Below are positions 11,800-22,534 of a stretch of 64,000 nt of DNA, piece by piece. The notes below the pieces were generated by a model that had not been told where the DNA came from, did no database searches, and saw only the letters and a list, made by a program, of their open reading frames with translations. The first letter of the stretch is position 1, and every line of letters begins with the position of its first letter. Made by a program: the position numbers and the translations under genes. Origin of the DNA: Channa striata (Eukaryota > Chordata > Actinopteri > Anabantiformes > Channidae); NCBI GenBank assembly GCA_033026295.1, contig CM065179.1, forward strand, positions 2,388,293 to 2,452,292, given 5' to 3'.

Positions 11800-13771
11800 C
11801 ACCGTAAACAGTGATGCAGCAGTGATGCCTTTAGTCTGGTTCCAGTGTTTTTCACGTTCTCATTGTTTGAATGAGTGAGTAGATGACGTTTTATCAGTGT
11901 TCCTTTCACTACTACCTTGGCTGGTCAAAGGATTGTTGCCAATGATGGAGATGCCGAGGCTCTGGCCATTGTTCTTGGTTAGAGGAACCTCATGGATCTC
12001 ATATCCCTCCAGGCTGGGCTGAAACATACATAAACACAGTCCATATATTTCAGCTTTGACTGTACCGCCTCCATTGCCAGCACCACATAAAACACAAAAC
12101 AAGTAGAAAACAAACTCTTTCATCTTGTCCAGTGAGGTGACAGCAACCTCTGAGATTCATTAGTTTGTTTGTTTGTCCAAAAGAAATTTGTCTCCGATTT
12201 CACATCTATAATATGAGTATCACTCTTTCTCTGGACTCACCGTTTTGCTGGCCCACCGCTGGGCAGATAAGTCCGGGGTTCTGGGTGCTAAGGAGGCCAC
12301 AGGTGCAGAGTCTGGGGGAGGTGGGGGCGGTGGGGCCGAGTTCTTCTGTCCTCGAGGGTCCCTGGCAATCAGCATGGTCACACGACTCCCACACCCCTGC
12401 AGCACCTTGACAACCTGGTCGCTGGTGAGGCCGGTGGTGGGCGTGGTTCCAATGCGAAGGATGTGGTCCCCTGTGCGGAGACGCCCGTCCTGATTGGAGG
12501 AGAAATCCATGGAGCATTTGACATACACTTAAATAAAACGCTGTCTAGAAATACCAGGAATCCAGCAGTTATTAAAGCATTTATTCAAAGCTAGTAACTC
12601 CCCACATTCAGGTTGGGACGTATTATTCTTTAAAACCATTCAGGCGAGTCAGACTTACCCTGTCAGCTAGGCTGTTTGGGACGATCGTTCTGACCACTAC
12701 TCCAGTCATCTTCCCTCCTACGATGCCGAAACCCAAACCAGAACCATCGTTCACCAGCTCGATCTCCTCCACGTGACCCCACTGATCCTGCAGCACCAGA
12801 CACAAAACAAAGATTCATCTGGGGTGGGGTTCAACTGGTTTCAGGGAAATCAGTTGCTTTTAGAGAAAGGAGAGAAAACGGTTTCTGAAAGAGACTTTTA
12901 AAAAAGAAATTTAAAATAACCTCTTATTTTTTAACAACCAAGACCCGTGGACAGACCCTGGACACAGACAGGGCAAAGGCCTCCCATCACTCTACAGTAT
13001 TTTCAGTATAAGATTAATAGAATGACAGGAGTCCTATTTTGTTATCTGTGTGTCTTTTGGTGCTTTATATCACCAACCAACACACATCAACTATGACTTC
13101 ATGCACTAATTAAGGGCTAGGTGACCTCTGAGACCCCTGGAGCTGCGACCGTGCCAAAGCCACAAACGTACATTTTAACTTTCACGTTTGCATAAAAGAT
13201 ATTCAATTTTGTCTGAATACAGGTTTATTTGCAAATTTTATAAAGGCTGATGATAACCTCTGAGAAGTTCACCTGCGCCATTCTAAGTGAATCATAATCA
13301 GGTGTTTCATATAACCAACATGCATCTGAGCGTCACATTTAAATATTCACTTTAGTTTTTATGCCTCGTTTGTGAAATGCAACCCTTTATAACTTCCTCT
13401 AGTGTGGCAATTCATTTGAAAGAAAGCAAACCGTGCACATCTCAGGAATGTAAATTAATTAGATGTGTTTGCTTTCAGTTACCAGCAAAGGGAGAACTAT
13501 TCAAACTAAAAGACTTAGCAGATTAATGAAGTCGAATAAGCAAAACATTTTTACAGATTTATGAGTGAATTAATCACTGACCTAACAATTTAATTTTTTC
13601 TGTGTTCCACTGCTCGCAGCAGAGCAGCAGCCTCACGGAGCAGCTGACTGACTATCTGTCCTGAGGTGAAAGGTTGTTAAACTGAACCTCAGCAGGTAAT
13701 TACCAGCTGAGAGCATTTCCTCCCCTCTGATACCAGCTGCTGATCAATGCGAGGCTGCAGCAGATACCTGC

Positions 13772-13814
<43 letters not shown>

Positions 13815-16800
13815 CTGGTTTCAGCAACTTCAGGGGACAATACACTGATTTACAATCATTTCCTGGAGACTTAAACTCTAACCTAAGCCCTAATCTTAAA
13901 CATGTTATGACAGTAAAATTCAATGTCTTCCCTCATGGGGACAAGATGCGGCTCCACGTCTCCACAACTGAGTCTCCATCCTGTGAAATACCCATTCAAA
14001 AACACACACAGACACACACAGAGGCTGTCTTTATGAAGTGGCTGTGATCAGAGGTGGCTCTGGTCTCTCATTACAGCCGGGATCTGATAGAGGAGGTCTT
14101 CCTCTGTCTAATGAAACAAACCACCTCCTCAGCTAATCTCAGGATGCTGGAACGAGCCGTTTGCCTGATAAAGTCTGATCACACGGAATGTGTTGAATGC
14201 TTTGCTTTCCAACAGAAGTTCACTCTCTTCTCAGGAGAGAAGCTGTTATTGCGGTTTGTTAAGTGCGGAATTTCTCTCATTCTCTGAATCGTTTGTGTTT
14301 CTCCACCTTTTCTTTACATAGTTCTTGAACTCATCTTCATGGTGAGAACATTCAGAAAGATAAATCAGGGCAGAATTAAAAATCACTTTCACCTCAGTGT
14401 TGGTTGATCAGTTTGATCAGAGTTCACTTCTATCAGTTTATAGCTACTTAGAAGTGTTACAGATGAAGTGTGATCCTGCTCCATAGTCTGACCCCTGCAG
14501 AGACTGAATGATTAGTAAGACTCAGCTCAGCTAAAAATGGCTGACTGTGAAATGAAGGAAACGCACGAGAAAGTGGAGAAAAAACAAACCAAACATTCGA
14601 CTCAACCTCTTAAAATGCCGTCGGCCTCTAATCAGTCCTCTGTCATTGTTGCTTGTTCATTCTGCAGTTAGGAAGATCTCCTCTTTCCAAAAGTGTTGTC
14701 CCTGTTAAAGTGATTTAAGTCCAGTAGCATGAGCTCTGTAGGTCCTAAACCGTTTTGACCTTTACGAAGCAGCAGTCCGAGCTGAAATATGGCGTCTGTT
14801 TCCAACAAGCCAGCCTGTTTTGCACGTGAGCGTACGTTTGAATAGTCATTATCCTAAATCCTGTACGACCACAGTAAAAGTTAGTTTGCTTTTAAAACCT
14901 AAACCATCACACTGTGTGTTAGCACCTGGACCTCCAGTCAAACACCAACTTTCTTAGCATTTCTACAAATTCAGATGCCTTTATTCAAGCATGCCCCAAT
15001 TTTTAATAACTCTTTTCCACTTAGAATCAAATGTTCATATTTGCATTGCTTGTCATCCATCCTTCATCTATAGAAGTCTCCCAGCAGCAGATAGAGAGCA
15101 TTCTTAAACCCGCTTATTGTTTGCTGCAGTTTAAATCAGTGTCAAGTCCGTAAACTTCACAAACAGAAAAAACAAAGAGAACCAAAAGGCATCACTAAAA
15201 GTCACGTCCACTCATTAGTTAAATGGATCTTTGGGGGGAATAAAGTAAATACAGAAAAACGATTTTGTTGTGTGCTGTTGAATATTTCTGTTTATGAGTG
15301 AAAAATAGCTTTGCAACACAGAACAGCAGCACCAATGGCATTTTCTGGGCAATAAACCAAACAAAACTCTGCATCAGATGCTGAAAGCACTTCAGAAAAA
15401 TCATCCTGAAAATACAAAACCACTTCACACTTGGTAAAGGAGAGACGTTGTCACGTAGCAGTTCAGTTGAAACCTGCTCAGATCTCATTCTCATACCAAC
15501 AAACTAGTCCAGGGTTTGTGTGGAACTGGACCACAGCCAGTAAAAGGGTCTTTGTTCACCTGATTTAGTCCATAACTTACAGCAACTGCTGCGTTCAAAC
15601 AGTGACTCTGTTACTACTTGAAGTCAAAGTGGTAAAATGCCTAAGTAAAAACCACTCCTGTGTTCTTCTGAAGTTTGTTTAATGGGTTTATGGTAGATAC
15701 TCTAATATTCATGGTCCACAAACTTCAGATTTGTCTCATGGCTCCTTGGGGGGGGCTCAGTCACTAGGTTAGAGCCTACTAAACTAGATAACCAAATATT
15801 AAGTAGTTATAACAATGAATAGGCAAATCATGTGAGAATCAAACATTTTACTGCACCTCAACTACGTATTAGTACTAATAATCCTTATTAATACTTTATA
15901 CAAACGTGCAATAGAGAAGATTGACTTTTTAATACTGTAATTTTCCAGTAAAATCAAGGGTTTCAGGTCTAGAGAGACAGTTTCATGTGACAACAATCTG
16001 ACTTGGCTGCGAGGACTTTACGGAAAGTTTACCAACTTTATCCACTTAAGGGATCCTTACTGTCGGTTCATTTCGTCCAACTTTAAGGTTGCTTTTAAAG
16101 GCCCCTTCAGATTTGTTTAATTGCCCAATTTGCTATTTTTTTTTATCCTTGTTCTTTCTGCTTTTCATCATTTTTAGGAGAGCAATAAATTAACTGTAAA
16201 CTTCTAAGTGTGTTCACTGACACACTGTCCTAATCAATGCAGGGACAATATTCACTAAATAGACAAAAGCTGTAAAATCATATCTGCCAGGCTGATTAAT
16301 GTCTGTCTTTATGAGATACTTTACAGCTACAAGTTTTCTGTCTCTGCGGGACTGAGTCCAGAATCAGGAGCTAAGAGGCTCGACAGCAGATGAGCCTGGG
16401 ATGCAAGTCCGAGAAGCCTGGATCGGTTCAGCAGAGGAGTCTTGGCTCTAGGAGGCCGATAGTTAGCCACGCTGGGAGAACAGCAATAAACCCCCATCCA
16501 GAGTGTTTTTTTCATAAACACAGCTCCATTAAACGTGACCTCGATAGAAATAGGACATGAATAAAACAAAGGCAGGAGGATCAGAGGCCCGGTTTGCACA
16601 ATGTGGCCACGATCCAACGATCCAGGAGGAGGAGGAGGGACAAACAAGAGGGACAGTGTAATTCTGTGTGATAATGACCCGACAATGGAGCAGGGCAGAG
16701 CCATTACTGCTGCAGCTAACCTATGATCCTGAGCTCGCATTAACAGTCCAGACCTGCTCCACTGTGTCACTGTTTTTTCCTACTGAAATCTTTTGGATTT

Positions 16801-19800
16801 CAAAATGTTTACTTTTTATTCCTAATTTGGCATAGATGGATAGCTAAATAGAAAGAAAGAGAGATAGTGACAGATACATATAGATAATACATATGGATAG
16901 TGGCTCACCTTCGCCCCTCGCTGCATCACCAACACAATAAAACCCTACGAATTATGGCTTCTCTTCTTTTAAATCAGCTGGTTTCTGACTGTTACTTTTG
17001 TTTTAGTTTGCAGACAGAACATCTTTTTTACCCTTGTTTTACTATTTTGTGAATGAAACTGAGTCTTTATGGGGATTTTAGGGACAGTGATTATGGTAAT
17101 AATCACGTTTTGGAGGAACTAATGAAATCTGTCCAAAACTAATTATTTATGACAGGACTGGGCAGTTACAAACATTTTGACAGTAGGCCTTTACTGTCTC
17201 TTGCCTCTCACATGTGCGCACCCTCTCCCAGCCCGCTGCTAGTCTTTGACTCCCCTGTTATGTCGACATTCATTGATTGCACCTCCTCTCAGACTTAAAT
17301 ACATATTGTCAGCAGTGATGCTGCAACAGGAGCACTAACTTGATTTCCTTTAGGCGTTAAGGTCATAAAAATCATCCAAGTCAATGTCAGCAGACTTACA
17401 GCTCGTCATAAACAGGAGGCCTCGCTGTGATACAGAGGCGTGGCCTCAAAGTGACCTCCAGTCATGATTGACGCCCTCTCAGCAATGCTTGTTTTGAGTG
17501 ACAGCCAAGAAGTTGGATGGCATGCATGTGTGTGTGTGGCTGAACACACACTTTATAGGATAAAGCAGATTTCAGTGATGCTCTGGACCTCTAAACTGCT
17601 GCTAGTTTGGGATCAGGCTTTAAAAAATTACTTGCACTATAAAACTCGGCAATGCACCAATGTGCACACGCAGGCTGCAACTTCAGCTCCTGTTCCAAGA
17701 GAAACATCTGACAGCAATTTTGCTGCTCAACATCAGAACCCATGTTCTCAGAATATACATCCCAACTCACTGTCTCGATTAATGCAACGCCCTGTTGACG
17801 GGATTACCTGCATGCACAATCAAACCCCCGCAGATGATCCAAAATGGATGCAGCGGGCCTCATTTTAAATCAGCCAAAAAGGACTCTGCACTGGTTTCCT
17901 ATAGACGCCCGGATTCGTGTCAGAGGTCGTTCTCTCGTCTACAGGGGGGTCAACTCAACGGCTCCTGCCTACCTTAACTCCCTCACTAAGGTCTACAATG
18001 CCTCTCGTCCAGTGCGCTCTGCCAACGAATGACGTCTGGTGGTCCCAGTACCAGAAGACACCAAGCAAAACCCTTCAGCTCAATGATCCCACAACAGCTA
18101 AATGAACTTCTAAACTCTGCACGCTCAGCAACCTCACTCCCAATATTAAAAAAAAACTGCATCTCCCTATGCTGGGATCCCATTCCAGTCTCAGACAGAG
18201 GTTCCATAACAATACTGATGCGGTTTTCTGAAATCACTGTCTAATCCAACACGACCTGACACAGTTTATCTTTGTTGCCTCATGTGTTCACAGACAGAAA
18301 TGCAGAAACTGTTTGTTGTTTCAGGGACTGTTCTTTGTTGGAAGTCTAAATGTTTATTTCTCAAAGCATTCAAAAAATCTTATAAATATTGCTCTGTTAC
18401 GCATGTTTGAAATCCAGTCAATCGAAATGTGATCCTGAAGATGCCACAAAGCCAAACATGTGGTTCGTTTGCAGATAAATAAGTTATGTAAAGATCAAAC
18501 TGATAGATTTAGTCAATTTAGACAAACTCTTCAGATGTCCCTCACTTTAATTAGAATTATACAAGTACAATTTAAACAAAATTGAGACGACAAAGACTGT
18601 GTTTTTTCCTAGAAACAAACAAGATAAATACAAGGTTCAAGAACAGATCACAAAACCTCACTGTCAAAATGACCCAGAGAAATGGAGTAACTGCTTCTCC
18701 AGGGACAAACTCAGCCTCAGAGTGTTTCATGCATGTCACGCATAAAAAAGTCCTTATATCTACAATTGCTGACAGCTGAGGTCTAAGTTCAGAGACCTAA
18801 AAACCATTTGCTATTTTGTAATGAGTGTGAACTGTCCCTTATGTGTACTCGTTTTCACAGAACACATCAGTTTATTCTTCTGGGATGAACTCCACGTGTT
18901 TCTTACCGTGGTGATGGGGGTGGTGGGTGGTGATAATGAACTGGATGTAGAGTCCCTGGCCACCATCAGCTCCACTGTGTCTCCAGGCTGCTGCAGGAGA
19001 GACAGGGCCTGCTGCTGGCTGATTCCCGGCTCCAGAGGACTGCCATTTATCACAAGGATCTGGTCCCGCTCTTGCAGACGGCCGTCCCTGCAGATGCAAT
19101 ACAGCATCAGTCAGGCCACTCAATGAGTTAGCAGCAATATTTCATTACTTTCTATGTTGAGAGGCTAAAAGCTAACTAGCTTTTAAATGTTCATTTACAT
19201 TATGATAAATACATATAATGGCTTTGTGTTCCCAGATTGCAGAACAACTTTGAGAGTCTGTTGTTTCAATGCTGATAAAAATGGGAATCAAAAGATTAAT
19301 CCACTATTGCTGCTGAGATCACCTTTTATTTTCTTTGTATGAAACAAATATTGATTAGCTGAACCTGTGTGCGATTCCTCCTGGCTGGATGTGTTTGATG
19401 CAGACTCCCTGACTGCTGGTTCCCTCAGGATTCAGACCGACCACACTGAAGCCCAGACCTCCAGACAGAGGCCGCGTCAGACTGACCAGCTCAGTTTGAC
19501 GACCCTGTACACATAGAAGGTTTGGTCAGATGTTGATGGACATGCTGTGTTGGTGCATACAGTGTACACATGCAGGTGTGTATCTGTGCATGTGTTGTGA
19601 GTCCATCCACCTTGGCGGCGCTGAGAATCCATTGCTGGAGGAGGTCGGATGGGGGTGGAGTTGGATGGATGGGCAGAGACAAGCCGTTGGTCAGGATGGA
19701 GGAGGAGGCGGACGGTGTTGGCGTGGCACTGCTGGCGGGACTGACAGCGCTCATGATCAGCTGACCCTTTCTGGAGAAAGTGAACTCACTGCAGGCATCA

Positions 19801-22508
19801 GGAGGCAAGCTGTTGAGCTGAGAAGAGGAGGACATTTAAATGTATTCATTTGACAGATGCTTTTACCCAAAGCAACTTACCATCGAGATACACACAAACA
19901 CAGTTTAAGACTGGAAATAAGTTCAATATAACATGAATCTTCCTTTACTCAGTTCAGCTGGTAACCCTGCCTCAACATCCTGTTGCAACAAGGTTCTGTA
20001 CAGTGGTCCGACTTATTTTCTTCCACCGTGTTTCCACTTAAAGGTTGCATGCGTTGAAAGGTACTTTGGTTTCCTTCCACAGTCAGAAAACACGCATTTA
20101 GCTTTATGAAAAAAAAAACTGCTCAAGATTTTTGCAGCAAACACACACACACACACAAAACAACCCCTATGTTCAGTGGGTTTTAAATAAAATGTAAATA
20201 AAAGTAAAAATTAATCAGTTTAAGTTTAAAATGTGAAACTGTCAGCTCAATCACCCTTTCACACCTAAACACCCTAAACTTGTGAGAAACTGTAAACCTT
20301 AAATTCAGGTTTAAAAATTTGAAAAAAAAAAAAAGATGAAGAAAAAAAGATGAAACGTAGTTGTGGAAATGTTGACCACAAATTATAATATAAAGATGAA
20401 TTTGCACAAAAAACATGAATTGTGGCCCTGATTTCATAGCTAACATTTTCTAAAATGTATTCTCCAATCTAATTTTTTCCAGTAAATCATTCAAAATTCT
20501 GATGAATCTAAGTGGGAACGAATCCCAATGCAGCCAGGCTCAGCATTGGGTGAATGATAAACTGGAAGAGTTGAGGCTTCTAAAGCAACTTCAGTGAGGC
20601 GAATGTTTCTTTTGACCATGTGTTGCATTTTCTTCCTGTGCAACAGACTTTGACCAGCTTCTGGTTTTTACCACCAAGCTCGAAAACAAGAATCCCTACG
20701 AAATGGACAGACGGGGGGAGAGGGAGGGAGAGAAAGAGAGAGAGGGAAATGCCCTTATATGCAAGGACATTGTTGACAACAAAGAAAGACGTAGAGGGAA
20801 AAAAATGAAGCAGAAAGGCCGGGGGGTAAGTGGGGAGGAGAGAGGGGAGAAAAAAAAAATCAATAGATTCCTCTGCAGGCTCTCTCTCTCGCTCTCTCTC
20901 TCTGAACAGGTAATGTATTAATGACCTTTACACTCACATTGTGGAAACTTATCAGTCTGCGGCTTATTTAGGCCAGGCTGACGGAGCAGGATCCCGAGCC
21001 ATTTCATCAATACCACCTCGACAAGGCCGTTACTCAAACCGAGACACTAGATATTAAAGCTTGATAGATCCGCAGAGAGCCAGAGGAGGGAGGGAAAATA
21101 AAGAAAGAAAGAGAGGGAGAAGTCCCCACTTCATATACCCTCCACGGCTTCCACCGATGCATTCATAGACTCAGCTCTGACCTTCGCAGCACTTAGAATA
21201 TGAAGCCTAGTGTCAGTTATTGCCATTATCTTAATTTGGCCTGCAGATTGTTTATTGTAAAGGCTCAGCGTCAGTGCGAGCTGGTGCTGAATACAGATGG
21301 CGATGCAGAGGGGATTCAACGTCCCCGCTCAGCCCCGCTGACGGGTCACAGTGTTGGACAGGAGGCGCCAGAGAACGGATACCTAATAGGCTGTCAACAC
21401 CTGTCAGAGCTGATGGGAAACATGCATTAGTCTGCAGTGCTGATGTTAAATACAGCTGCTAAAACACTAACAGCCATTAGAGGGTGTGAGCAGAGGAAGG
21501 CAAACACCTGCTGACGTGTTGGAAAAATTTGGATTTTAATCCGACTGTGGCAGACAATGAGAGGCCACAGCTGGGGGTTTGCTGGGTTCCTGTAAAGTGA
21601 AAAATGTTTTTGTTGCTGCATTTTTATGTCTGTTTTCCAACAGGCACGACGGCATTTTATCGATCATAACGAATACTTCTGTGCGAGTCAGGGAAGAAAA
21701 AACAGGTTGGTGCTTCAGAAGTCTAGAGCCCAGTTGGAGAAAAAAGTAAACTGCATTTACTTTACAGTTTTGAAGTACTTAAACCTGTGTATTCCCATTT
21801 TATGTCACCTTGCTTTACTACAAATCAGTGGGAAGTACTGAAATTCTTCACTGACAGCTTTACAGATTAAGATTATTAATGAAAAATCCAATCAACAAAT
21901 ATATTAGGATGGAATTGTTGAAATCAGCTCCACCTCTACCTGCTGTTTTTCCATCAAATTATTATTATTTTATTCAGCAGTGTTTTTTAATCAGTTTATT
22001 TACTGTAGAGTAAAGCTACAGTATGTAACCTTTTACAAAATATTGTTGTCAGAAATACTGTATGTTCCTCCACTTATAGCACGTTAAGCTCAGCTGCTAC
22101 CCTTGGAATGACAAGCTCAACAACAAAACTTCTCAGTCCTCACTTGCATTACGTCCCAAATTCTCTGGTTCTACCCGTGTTGTCTCTTTGTTTCTGACCT
22201 GGTTGCGGAGCTGTTTAATCGAGTGCTGCAGCGTCAGGATGTGGTTGAACAGTGGACTCTGCAGGGTCTCCTTCAGGTTACCCAGGGTGTCGCTGTGGGT
22301 CCACTCCTCCCTCTGGACCAGTTTGGTCTGCAGACGCTCCAGAGCTCCCAGTACCTGCTGACGCTCCACTGAGGAGACTAAAGGCAAACACACGCACGCA
22401 ATCAGAGTGTGAACATGTGCTGCTAACAGCCTGACACTGTACACACACTAACAATAGTCGTTTTAAATATAACAGCAGAGAGGATTTACCTGTAACATTT
22501 TCAAACAT
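2508..22508 (-). CDS. patj: patj (INADL): Pals1-associated tight junction protein, 5' part of the gene, runs off the left edge
   Basis: Multi-PDZ scaffold of the Crumbs-Pals1-Patj polarity complex at the apical membrane and tight junctions. Seventeen coding exons on the minus strand join without a frame break into 749 residues: 22490-22508, 22199-22368, 19611-19817, 19365-19504, 18907-19087, 12659-12787, 12241-12489, 11916-12018, 11265-11353, 10847-10976, 9276-9383, 6750-6811, 5853-5909, 5491-5625, 4449-4649, 4105-4185 and 2508-2693. Domains: L27 about 7-63, PDZ1 about 135-226, PDZ2 about 244-327, PDZ3 about 370-456, PDZ4 about 552-633, PDZ5 from about 721. These positions nearly match human PATJ. 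The L27 segment SPLFNHILTLQHSIKQL and the PDZ4 segment DSFDGHHYISS separate it from the paralogue MPDZ. The remaining PDZ domains lie beyond position 1. Family and role are known; exon limits are read from splice motifs and frame. Confidence 0.95.
2694..4104. other. patj: patj intron, AT-rich, with an inverted repeat
   Basis: Mostly AT-rich intron. The only structure seen is an inverted repeat with 22-nt arms at 3884-3905 and 3988-4009. Confidence 0.7.
3884..4009. repeat. inverted repeat, 22-nt arms, 82-nt spacer
   Basis: The arms TCCAGGTATTTACATCTGGA (first 20 nt of the left arm, 3884-3905) and 3988-4009 are reverse complements at 21 of 22 positions. The spacer is unrelated. The layout suggests a very small MITE-like element or a relic of one. 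Confidence 0.6.
4105..4185 (-). CDS. patj: patj polyglutamine linker exon
   Basis: 81 nt, 27 codons, residues 661-687: IELQLSSMLCSQTE, nine glutamines from an uninterrupted (CAG)9, then LVEQ. Both splice sites are good (ttttcag and CAG|gtaacc) and both phases are 0, so it could be skipped without a frameshift. I know of no matching human segment. Confidence 0.82.
4449..4649 (-). CDS. patj: patj exon: second half of PDZ4 and acidic/proline linker
   Basis: 201 nt, 67 codons, residues 594-660. VNDVQLYGKSRREVVSFLKE and VPPPFTLVCCRH complete PDZ4. The linker then contains a small repeat, ESEPESEPEPV, and a Pro/Arg stretch. The acceptor tag follows a (TG)n microsatellite directly. Confidence 0.95.
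4652..4677. repeat. (CA)13 microsatellite at a patj acceptor
   Basis: On the minus strand this is a (TG)13 tract immediately before the TAG acceptor of the patj PDZ4 exon at 4649. The rest of this intron (4678-5490) is AT-rich with a few A runs and nothing else recognised. Confidence 0.9.
5491..5625 (-). CDS. patj: patj exon: first half of PDZ4
   Basis: 135 nt, 45 codons, residues 549-593. LLPIHTLRLGVELDSFDGHH and on to LRPEDELLE. The carboxylate-binding loop is RLGV. This is one of the best conserved parts of the protein. The donor GAG|gtagaa is moderate. Confidence 0.95.
5853..5909 (-). CDS. patj: patj exon: pre-PDZ4 segment
   Basis: 57 nt, 19 codons, residues 530-548. VVNLDPVIEDDAELQKSSK corresponds to human VATLDTQIADDAELQKYSK. 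Phase 0 at both ends; donor AAG|gtgaga. Confidence 0.93.
5995..6160 (+). pseudogene. Tc1-like transposase relic
   Basis: The plus-strand frame contains QHNNKPKHSS joined to SPDLNMTESVWRDVKTQI. These resemble the Tc1/mariner transposase strings QHDNDPKHTS and SPDLNPIEHVWRDLK, which flank catalytic-domain positions. The segment normally between them is deleted, and no complete frame or terminal repeat remains. It is a dead fragment in a patj intron. Confidence 0.7.
6161..6505. mobile_element. MITE-like element with terminal inverted repeats
   Basis: The left end TGCGTTTACATGCACTTAAG (extending to 6184) and the right end at 6482-6505 are reverse complements at 20 of 24 positions. The internal 17-mer GTTTACATGCACTTAAG occurs twice (6164-6180 and 6230-6246). 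There is no coding capacity. Pieces of it recur at 55700-55895. A target-site duplication is not evident. Confidence 0.6.
6750..6811 (-). CDS. patj: patj exon: pre-PDZ4 segment
   Basis: 62 nt encoding residues 509-529. ESELRAKWEQALGPQYQVL corresponds to human ENELKSRWENLLGPDYEVM. The acceptor gagtgtag is preceded by a (TG)n tract. An acceptor 5 nt earlier would create an in-frame stop, which fixes this boundary. Confidence 0.9.
6822..6870. repeat. (CA)n and (GA)n microsatellite near a patj acceptor
   Basis: (AC)n at 6822-6848 followed by (GA)n. On the minus strand this gives ctctct, then a TG tract, then ctgagtgtag at the acceptor of the exon at 6811. Confidence 0.9.
6871..9275. other. patj: patj intron
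   Basis: Intron with a poly(A) run at 6927-6946 and a dispersed repeat relic at 7182-7290. A tRNA-promoter-like string (GGTTCGATCTC) near 8914 is too isolated to call a SINE. Otherwise nothing recognised. Confidence 0.6.
7182..7290. repeat. common teleost dispersed repeat relic
   Basis: The strings TTCAGGGTCACGGGGCTG, CATCCCAG, GGGCGAAAGGTGGGGCACAC and TCTGGACAGGTCACC occur in the order of a dispersed repeat very common in fish genomes. I do not assign a class. Confidence 0.65.
9276..9383 (-). CDS. patj: patj linker exon after PDZ3
   Basis: 108 nt encoding residues 473-508, VERGSSRVSLRRSLEAKAR and on to PEPVYHR. It is Ser/Arg-rich with no recognised domain. It is accepted because acceptor, donor and both phases fit the neighbouring exons, giving one continuous frame. 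Sequence conservation is weak here, as expected in this linker. Confidence 0.75.
9384..10846. other. patj: patj intron, nothing recognised
   Basis: Unique-looking intron with no repeat, RNA gene or coding segment that I can support. Confidence 0.6.
10847..10976 (-). CDS. patj: patj exon: end of PDZ3
   Basis: 130 nt encoding residues 430-472. LDGISLHGLTNQEVLEVMKQ carries the alpha-B helix and VVFTLIRKK closes the fold, followed by a basic linker. The donor is AAAG|gtatgt, phase 1. Confidence 0.92.
11265..11353 (-). CDS. patj: patj exon: middle of PDZ3
   Basis: 89 nt encoding residues 400-429. GVFVKTVVPGSAADQSGNIR matches human [20 protein letters not shown]. It ends LIA at a phase-0 donor GCT|gtaaga. 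Confidence 0.92.
11354..11915. other. patj: patj intron with a (CA)n
   Basis: A (CA)n interrupted once lies at 11761-11803. Nothing else recognised. Confidence 0.7.
11916..12018 (-). CDS. patj: patj exon: start of PDZ3
   Basis: 103 nt encoding residues 366-399. YEIHEVPLTKNNGQSLGISI matches the human YNVELVRKDGQSLGIRI region. The carboxylate-binding loop is SLGI, not GLGF. The donor is CAAG|gtagta, phase 1. Confidence 0.92.
12241..12489 (-). CDS. patj: patj exon: second half of PDZ2 and proline-rich linker
   Basis: 249 nt, 83 codons, residues 283-365. DGRLRTGDHILRIGTTPTTG completes PDZ2 through MLIARDPRG. It is followed by a run of seven prolines and a linker ending RWASKT. Phase 0 at both ends. 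Confidence 0.95.
12659..12787 (-). CDS. patj: patj exon: first half of PDZ2
   Basis: 129 nt, 43 codons, residues 240-282. DQWGHVEEIELVNDGSGLGF is almost identical to human WGHVEEVELINDGSGLGF. The binding loop is GLGF. The donor AGG|gtaagt is strong. The preceding intron (12788-18906) is the largest complete patj intron here. Confidence 0.95.
13774..14010. repeat. (CA)n plus linked teleost dispersed repeat
   Basis: (AC)19-20 at 13774-13812 is followed by GGGGACAATACACTGATTTA, TCATTTCCTGGAGACTTAAA and TCTAACCTAAGCCCTAATC. This is the order of a common fish CA-linked repeat whose intact form carries runs of CCCTAA. It is diverged. Confidence 0.6.
17780..18245 (+). pseudogene. LINE reverse-transcriptase C-terminal relic
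   Basis: Plus-strand frames carry LILNQPKRTLHWFPIDARIR, APAYLNSLTKVYNASRPVRS and ANERRLVVP, then in a shifted frame FSSMIPQQLNELLNSARSAT and LPILKKN. This order (LHWLP-ARI, APAYL, SRPLRSA-RLVVP, WWNELP, F+K) is the C-terminal tail of L2/CR1-type non-LTR elements in fish. At least one frameshift and an internal deletion show that it is dead. Confidence 0.72.
18907..19087 (-). CDS. patj: patj exon: second half of PDZ1 and Ser/Thr-Pro tail
   Basis: 181 nt encoding residues 179-239. RDGRLQERDQILVINGSPL is followed by the alpha-B region QQQALSLLQQ and the end of the fold at VELMVARD, then a short Ser/Thr/Pro linker. The acceptor is tctgcag and the donor ACG|gtaaga. Confidence 0.93.
19365..19504 (-). 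CDS. patj: patj exon: first half of PDZ1
   Basis: 140 nt encoding residues 133-178. It contains the carboxylate-binding loop GGLGFSVVG and the segment GVCIKHIQPGGIAHR. The intron to the preceding exon is only 106 nt (19505-19610). The donor is ACAG|gttcag, phase 2. Confidence 0.93.
19611..19817 (-). CDS. patj: patj linker exon between L27 and PDZ1
   Basis: 207 nt, phase 0 at both ends, encoding residues 64-132. It opens with LNSLPPDACSEFTFSRKG, which corresponds to human LNHIPSDCSANFDFSRKG. The rest is a Ser/Pro/Thr-rich, probably disordered linker. The donor AAG|gtggat is weak compared with the other junctions. Confidence 0.88.
19818..22198. other. patj: patj intron between L27 and linker exons
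   Basis: It contains a GA-rich tract at about 20703-20860 and a (CT)n at 20880-20902. The sequence at 21130-21470 is notably non-repetitive with balanced composition and could be a conserved element, but this is a guess. Nothing else recognised. Confidence 0.5.
22199..22368 (-). CDS. patj: patj exon encoding the L27 domain
   Basis: 170 nt encoding residues 7-63, VERQQVLGALERLQTKL through SIKQLRNQ. The L27 domain pairs with the N-terminal L27 of Pals1 and recruits Patj to the Crumbs complex. The acceptor is tctcctcag and the donor CAG|gtcaga. Together with the 19-nt start exon it makes exactly 63 codons. Confidence 0.93.
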
Positions 22509-22534
22509 GGTTGCCCCCTTTTCTCTCTCGCAGT
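22490..22534 (-). CDS. patj: patj start-codon exon
   Basis: The ATG at 22508-22506 begins MFENVT, followed by a phase-1 donor G|gtaaat at 22489. The upstream acceptor is probably the AG at 22536-22535, which leaves 26 nt of 5' UTR in this exon. Human PATJ also starts with a short leader (MPEN) before the L27 domain. The start is chosen because it is the only ATG that splices in frame into the L27 exon. Confidence 0.8.

Larger units (their letters stand above)
12788..18906. other. patj: largest patj intron, 6.1 kb
   Basis: It holds a (CA)19 with a linked dispersed repeat (13774-14010), a LINE relic (17780-18245) and otherwise AT-rich sequence. A 147-codon open frame at 16327-16770 has no recognised domain or splice support and is not called. 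Confidence 0.65.

Noticed and set aside
16327..16770. 147-codon minus-strand open frame in a patj intron
   Set aside because: No recognised domain, no splice context linking it to patj frames, and composition like the surrounding intron.
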